Shown: positions 5,990-8,371 of the stretch, in pieces
How positions within the stretch are numbered: position 1 is the first letter of the stretch
Layout: each line of letters begins with the position of its first letter
Origin: Acholeplasmataceae bacterium
GTDB lineage: Bacteria > Bacillota_I > Bacilli_A > Izemoplasmatales > Hujiaoplasmataceae
DNA length: 8,371 bases
Assembly (NCBI GenBank): GCA_012515085.1
Contig: JAAYZB010000073.1
Span: forward strand, 1-8,371
Direction of reading: 5' to 3'
Program-made: the position numbers and the translations under genes
Notes under the pieces: model-generated
Told to the model about the DNA's origin: nothing
Database searches by the model: none
Seen by the model: only the letters and a program-made list of their open reading frames with translations

Positions 5990-6018
5990 ACTATACATTA
6001 CATTGTATTTGTTGTCAA
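5990..6018 (-). promoter_or_regulatory. Promoter of the padR-DUF4097 operon
   Basis: On the complement, a perfect TTGACA (6013-6018), exactly 17 bp, then TATAGT (5990-5995; 5 of 6 to consensus). The predicted transcription start, near 5983, is only a few bases before the AGGAGG ribosome binding site. This is the best promoter match in the window, as expected where a repressor does the control. Confidence 0.75.
5997..6009. promoter_or_regulatory. Candidate PadR operator (TACA-n-TGTA dyad)
   Basis: A perfect 4-1-4 palindrome TACATTGTA (5999-6007), extending with one mismatch to 13 bp (ATTACA-T-TGTATT), lies inside the 17-bp spacer of the padR promoter. PadR-family sites typically contain ATGT/ACAT or TACA/TGTA half-sites at autoregulated promoters. 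Binding here would occlude RNA polymerase. The dyad and its position are seen; binding by this PadR is inferred. Confidence 0.5.
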
Positions 6019-6055
6019 GTAAATATTGATATATTTTTTATTTTTGTTATCAAGT
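6008..6055. repeat. Near-perfect 13-bp direct repeat in the divergent intergenic region
   Basis: TTTGTTGTCAAGT (6008-6020) and TTTGTTATCAAGT (6043-6055) match at 12 of 13 positions and are 35 bp apart, separated by a very AT-rich stretch. The first copy contains the padR -35 on the complement; the second holds a TTGATA in the same orientation. They could be duplicated regulator sites, a duplicated promoter segment, or chance in AT-rich DNA. Confidence 0.4.
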
Positions 6056-6096
6056 GTTTTCAGTTGGTCATATTCACTTAAAAATGGCTGTTCACA

Positions 6097-6125
6097 TTGA
6101 CAATTACCTCCGCGAATATTAAACT
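6097..6125 (+). promoter_or_regulatory. Promoter of the C69 hydrolase-glycerate kinase operon
   Basis: A perfect TTGACA (6097-6102), 17 bp, then TAAACT (6120-6125; 4 of 6 to TATAAT). The predicted start, near 6132, lies just upstream of the ribosome binding site AAAGGAAGGA (6138-6147), which is 6 nt before the ATG at 6154. It points away from the padR promoter, with about 80 bp between the two -35 boxes. Confidence 0.55.
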
Positions 6126-6153
6126 GAATGTGATCTGAAAGGAAGGAATTTTC

Positions 6154-7425
6154 ATGTGTGATACATTTGTCAAATATGACACAAATCGGCTATTTTTTGG
6201 TAAAAATAGCGATCGAAGTCCCAATGAACCTAATCTCATTCTCTTCATTCCCGCCCATCGCCGAGAGCCAGCGAACGAGGTCGAATGCACTTATCGTTCC
6301 GTGATTGCTCAAGCGGATGCAAGAGCCGTGCTCCTTGTAAAACCATCTTGGATTTGGGGAGCGGAGATGGGCATCAATGATGCGGGTGTAATGATTGGTA
6401 ACGAAGCAGTCTTCACCAAGAGCAAGGGCAAGAAGACTCCCAAACTTTTAGGAATGGATTTATTGCGGTTAGCTTTGGAGGAAGCGGATTCGTCTCGAAA
6501 AGGTGTCGACATCATCATCCATTATTTGGAAAAATACGGACAGGGTGGCAACTCTGGGTTTGACAAAGCTTTTTATTATGACAACTCTTTTCTGGTTGCC
6601 GATCAGAAAGAAGCCTATCTCTTGGAGACCAGCGGAAATCACTGGGTAGCAAAAAAAGTAGATGATAGAGAAAATATTTCCAATCGATTGACGCTAAGCA
6701 ATGATTATACCTTGGCTAACATTTCTGACAATATGCGGTTTTCCAAAACCCAATCCGAACCGGTATTCACCTTCTTTTCTCGCGCCAAGGAAAGAGAGAC
6801 TCAAGTCTGCGAACGTTTAAAAAACACCAACTCGGTCACAGATTTCATTTCTCTTCTTTCATCACACCAAGAATCAAATCGAACAAAGTTATTTTTAAAA
6901 GGCAGTGTATCCAGTGTCTGTATGCATAAAAGTTTGCTTGGCGACCAAACGACAGCCAGTTTTTTGGTGGAATCTGATGTCAATCGAATGACTATTTGGC
7001 TTTCCGGATCTTCTTCACCTTGTCTCGGGCTCTACATTCCCGTTTTTTTTGGCGACGTTCAACCTCCCGTATTCACAGATTGCTTTCAAAGTCTCACATA
7101 CTGGCTTGATCGCGAATGGCTCCATCGGGCAATCTATTCCAATCTCATTGATATCGAATCATACCTTTCCCGTCGCAATGAACTTCAAGCTTCCTTTATC
7201 GAAAAAGAAGCCCACTATCGCCAATCACCGGTCAATTCCAATCAATTGGCCGCCTTCACCCGCGAGTGTCACGAAAAAGAACAGGCGTTGATTGAAACCT
7301 ATCGGGATTTGATCGAACAAATCCGCCAAACTCCCTCTTTATTGAAATCTCCTTGGAACAAACGCAGCCTCGCCTTGGGAAAACATCCGTTTGCGCCAAC
7401 AATCAATGAGCGGAAAATGCCATGA
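6154..7425 (+). CDS. Secernin-like peptidase C69 / Ntn-hydrolase
   Basis: A 423-residue N-terminal-nucleophile hydrolase of the C69 (dipeptidase A / secernin) family. The protein begins MCDTFV: removal of Met would expose Cys2 as the catalytic nucleophile without a propeptide, as in secernins. Supporting motifs follow in family order: FFGKNSDRSPNEPN (14-27), EMGINDAGVMIGNEAVF (71-87), NSFLVADQKEAYLLETSGNHW (144-164) and ISNRLTLSNDY (175-185). Family members cleave short peptides or amide bonds, but bacterial secernin-like proteins have little firm biochemistry, so the substrate stays open. No signal peptide is present; it is probably cytosolic. The C-terminal part (about 310-395), which includes acidic, helical stretches, is less conserved. 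The start is fixed by AAAGGAAGGA 6 nt upstream and by the need for Cys at position 2. The stop overlaps the next start by 4 nt (ATGA). Confidence 0.88.
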   Translation: MCDTFVKYDTNRLFFGKNSDRSPNEPNLILFIPAHRREPANEVECTYRSVIAQADARAVLLVKPSWIWGAEMGINDAGVMIGNEAVFTKSKGKKTPKLLGMDLLRLALEEADSSRKGVDIIIHYLEKYGQGGNSGFDKAFYYDNSFLVADQKEAYLLETSGNHWVAKKVDDRENISNRLTLSNDYTLANISDNMRFSKTQSEPVFTFFSRAKERETQVCERLKNTNSVTDFISLLSSHQESNRTKLFLKGSVSSVCMHKSLLGDQTTASFLVESDVNRMTIWLSGSSSPCLGLYIPVFFGDVQPPVFTDCFQSLTYWLDREWLHRAIYSNLIDIESYLSRRNELQASFIEKEAHYRQSPVNSNQLAAFTRECHEKEQALIETYRDLIEQIRQTPSLLKSPWNKRSLALGKHPFAPTINERKMP

Positions 7426-8371
7426 AAAAAGTGGTGTTGATCCCAGACTCTTATAAGGGGTCGCTTTCAAGTCAGAGTGTCGCAGCAATCATGAGTGAAG
7501 TCATTCATCAACACCACCCAGGCTGTCAAATTGTTTCAATACCGATTTCTGATGGCGGGGAAGGTTTTTTGGATTGTCTTCTGCAAATTTTCCCTGGGAA
7601 ACGAATTCCACTCACAGTAAAGGGGCCTCAAGGATACAGAATCAATAGCGCCTATGGTTTACTGTCAAACCGGGTCGCGATTATTGAATTGGCGCTGGCT
7701 TCTGGTCTTCTACAAGCAAGCGTGGACAATGATCCGGGTCTCGCCACTACGTTTGGTGTCGGTGAACTGATCCATGATGCCATCCTTCATGGAGCCAACG
7801 AAATCTGGATTGGATTGGGAGGCAGCGCCACGAATGATGGAGGTTGTGGCTTGGCAGAAGCTTTGGGAATGGAGTTTTTTTCCAAAGAAGGGTTGCTGAT
7901 TCATCCAAACGGATACACCTTATCCCAGATCCAGTCCATCGCTTTAAATAAAATCTCAGATGCCTTGTTGAAAGTCCATTTCACTCTCTTCACCGATGTG
8001 ACCAATCCGCTCTGTGGCTTAAGTGGTGCATCGCATGTCTTTGCGGCGCAAAAAGGAGCTCCTTCGACTGCCACTATACTTCTTGAAGAGAATATGCAAG
8101 CATTTTCCCGGTTGCTTTCGCAGCAATATCAGTTTTTAACCGACTATGCTGGCGCTGGAGCGGCTGGCGGTGCAGGCGTTCTCCTCCGATGCTTTTTCAA
8201 CACAACCGTCGCGCTAGGAATTGAGGAAGTCTTAAACCGACTTAATTTTGATACAATTTTGTCCCAAGCAGATGTGGTAATCACGGGTGAAGGGCGACTG
8301 GATCAACAAACGCTGAAAGGAAAAGCGATCAGCGGAATTGCATCCAGATGTTATAAAAGCAACGTTCCACT
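7422..8371 (+). CDS. glxK: Glycerate kinase, GarK/GlxK type (3' end cut by window edge)
   Basis: Phosphorylates D-glycerate with ATP, feeding it into lower glycolysis; enzymes of this family usually make 2-phosphoglycerate. The first 316 of about 380 residues are present. Family motifs in order: PDSYKGSLSS (8-17), SDGGEGF (43-49), ELALASGL (89-96), TTFGVGELI (109-117), GLGGSATNDGG (131-141), FTDVTNPLCG (190-199), FAAQKGA (207-213), GAGAAGGAG (244-252) and ITGEGRLDQQTLKGK (287-301). All segments read intact, with no frameshift. The ATG overlaps the upstream TGA as ATGA and has only a weak purine stretch (GAGCGGAAA) before it, so translation is probably coupled to the C69 gene. The link between a C69 hydrolase and glycerate metabolism is not obvious from known pathways. 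The C-terminus lies outside the window. Confidence 0.93.
   Translation, partial: MKKVVLIPDSYKGSLSSQSVAAIMSEVIHQHHPGCQIVSIPISDGGEGFLDCLLQIFPGKRIPLTVKGPQGYRINSAYGLLSNRVAIIELALASGLLQASVDNDPGLATTFGVGELIHDAILHGANEIWIGLGGSATNDGGCGLAEALGMEFFSKEGLLIHPNGYTLSQIQSIALNKISDALLKVHFTLFTDVTNPLCGLSGASHVFAAQKGAPSTATILLEENMQAFSRLLSQQYQFLTDYAGAGAAGGAGVLLRCFFNTTVALGIEEVLNRLNFDTILSQADVVITGEGRLDQQTLKGKAISGIASRCYKSNVP

Noticed and set aside
7405..7440. Possible reassignment of TGA to Trp (Mycoplasma code).
   Set aside because: TGA ends the C69 gene at the natural family length, with a clean ATGA overlap to the next gene, and Trp codons in the window are TGG.

Overview
The window is ordinary bacterial chromosome: moderately AT-rich, densely coding, with consensus-like TTGACA/TATAAT promoters, strong AGGAGG ribosome binding sites and rho-independent terminators. 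Tryptophan is TGG, and TGA acts as a normal stop at the end of the C69 gene, so the standard bacterial code applies. The protein set points to Bacillota or a non-parasitic Mycoplasmatota lineage (Acholeplasma/Izemoplasma-like). That placement is an inference from gene style, not a phylogeny. No mobile element, CRISPR array, tRNA or rRNA was seen.

Layout. Six genes lie on the minus strand between 1 and 5967, and two lie on the plus strand from 6154 to the right edge. From left to right: the 5' part of a MobA/MocA-like nucleotidyltransferase (cut by the left edge); a cytosolic CpdB/5'-nucleotidase-type metallophosphatase; an encapsulin shell gene directly behind an encapsulated-ferritin gene; an alpha/beta-hydrolase with its own N-terminal domain; a membrane-anchored DUF4097 beta-ladder protein directly behind a PadR-family repressor; then, divergently, a secernin-like C69 hydrolase overlapping by 4 nt a GarK/GlxK-type glycerate kinase (cut by the right edge).

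How the genes work together. The clearest multi-gene system is the iron-storage nanocompartment. EncFtn (2933-3268) is a small ferritin-like ferroxidase with a C-terminal cargo-loading tail, and it is followed within 6-12 nt by the HK97-fold shell protein (2126-2920). The pair has its own promoter, a Fur/PerR-like imperfect palindrome in the leader, and a strong terminator. The cargo tail is an off-consensus version of the usual motif, and the shell keeps the Arg/Trp pair that binds flavin in the Thermotoga maritima encapsulin. The second unit is PadR-DUF4097: a probable autoregulated repressor and a surface or envelope-stress-type protein, without the DUF1700 membrane partner that often sits between them. 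The third unit is the translationally coupled C69 hydrolase-glycerate kinase pair. All functions are assigned from motifs read by eye; no database search was run.
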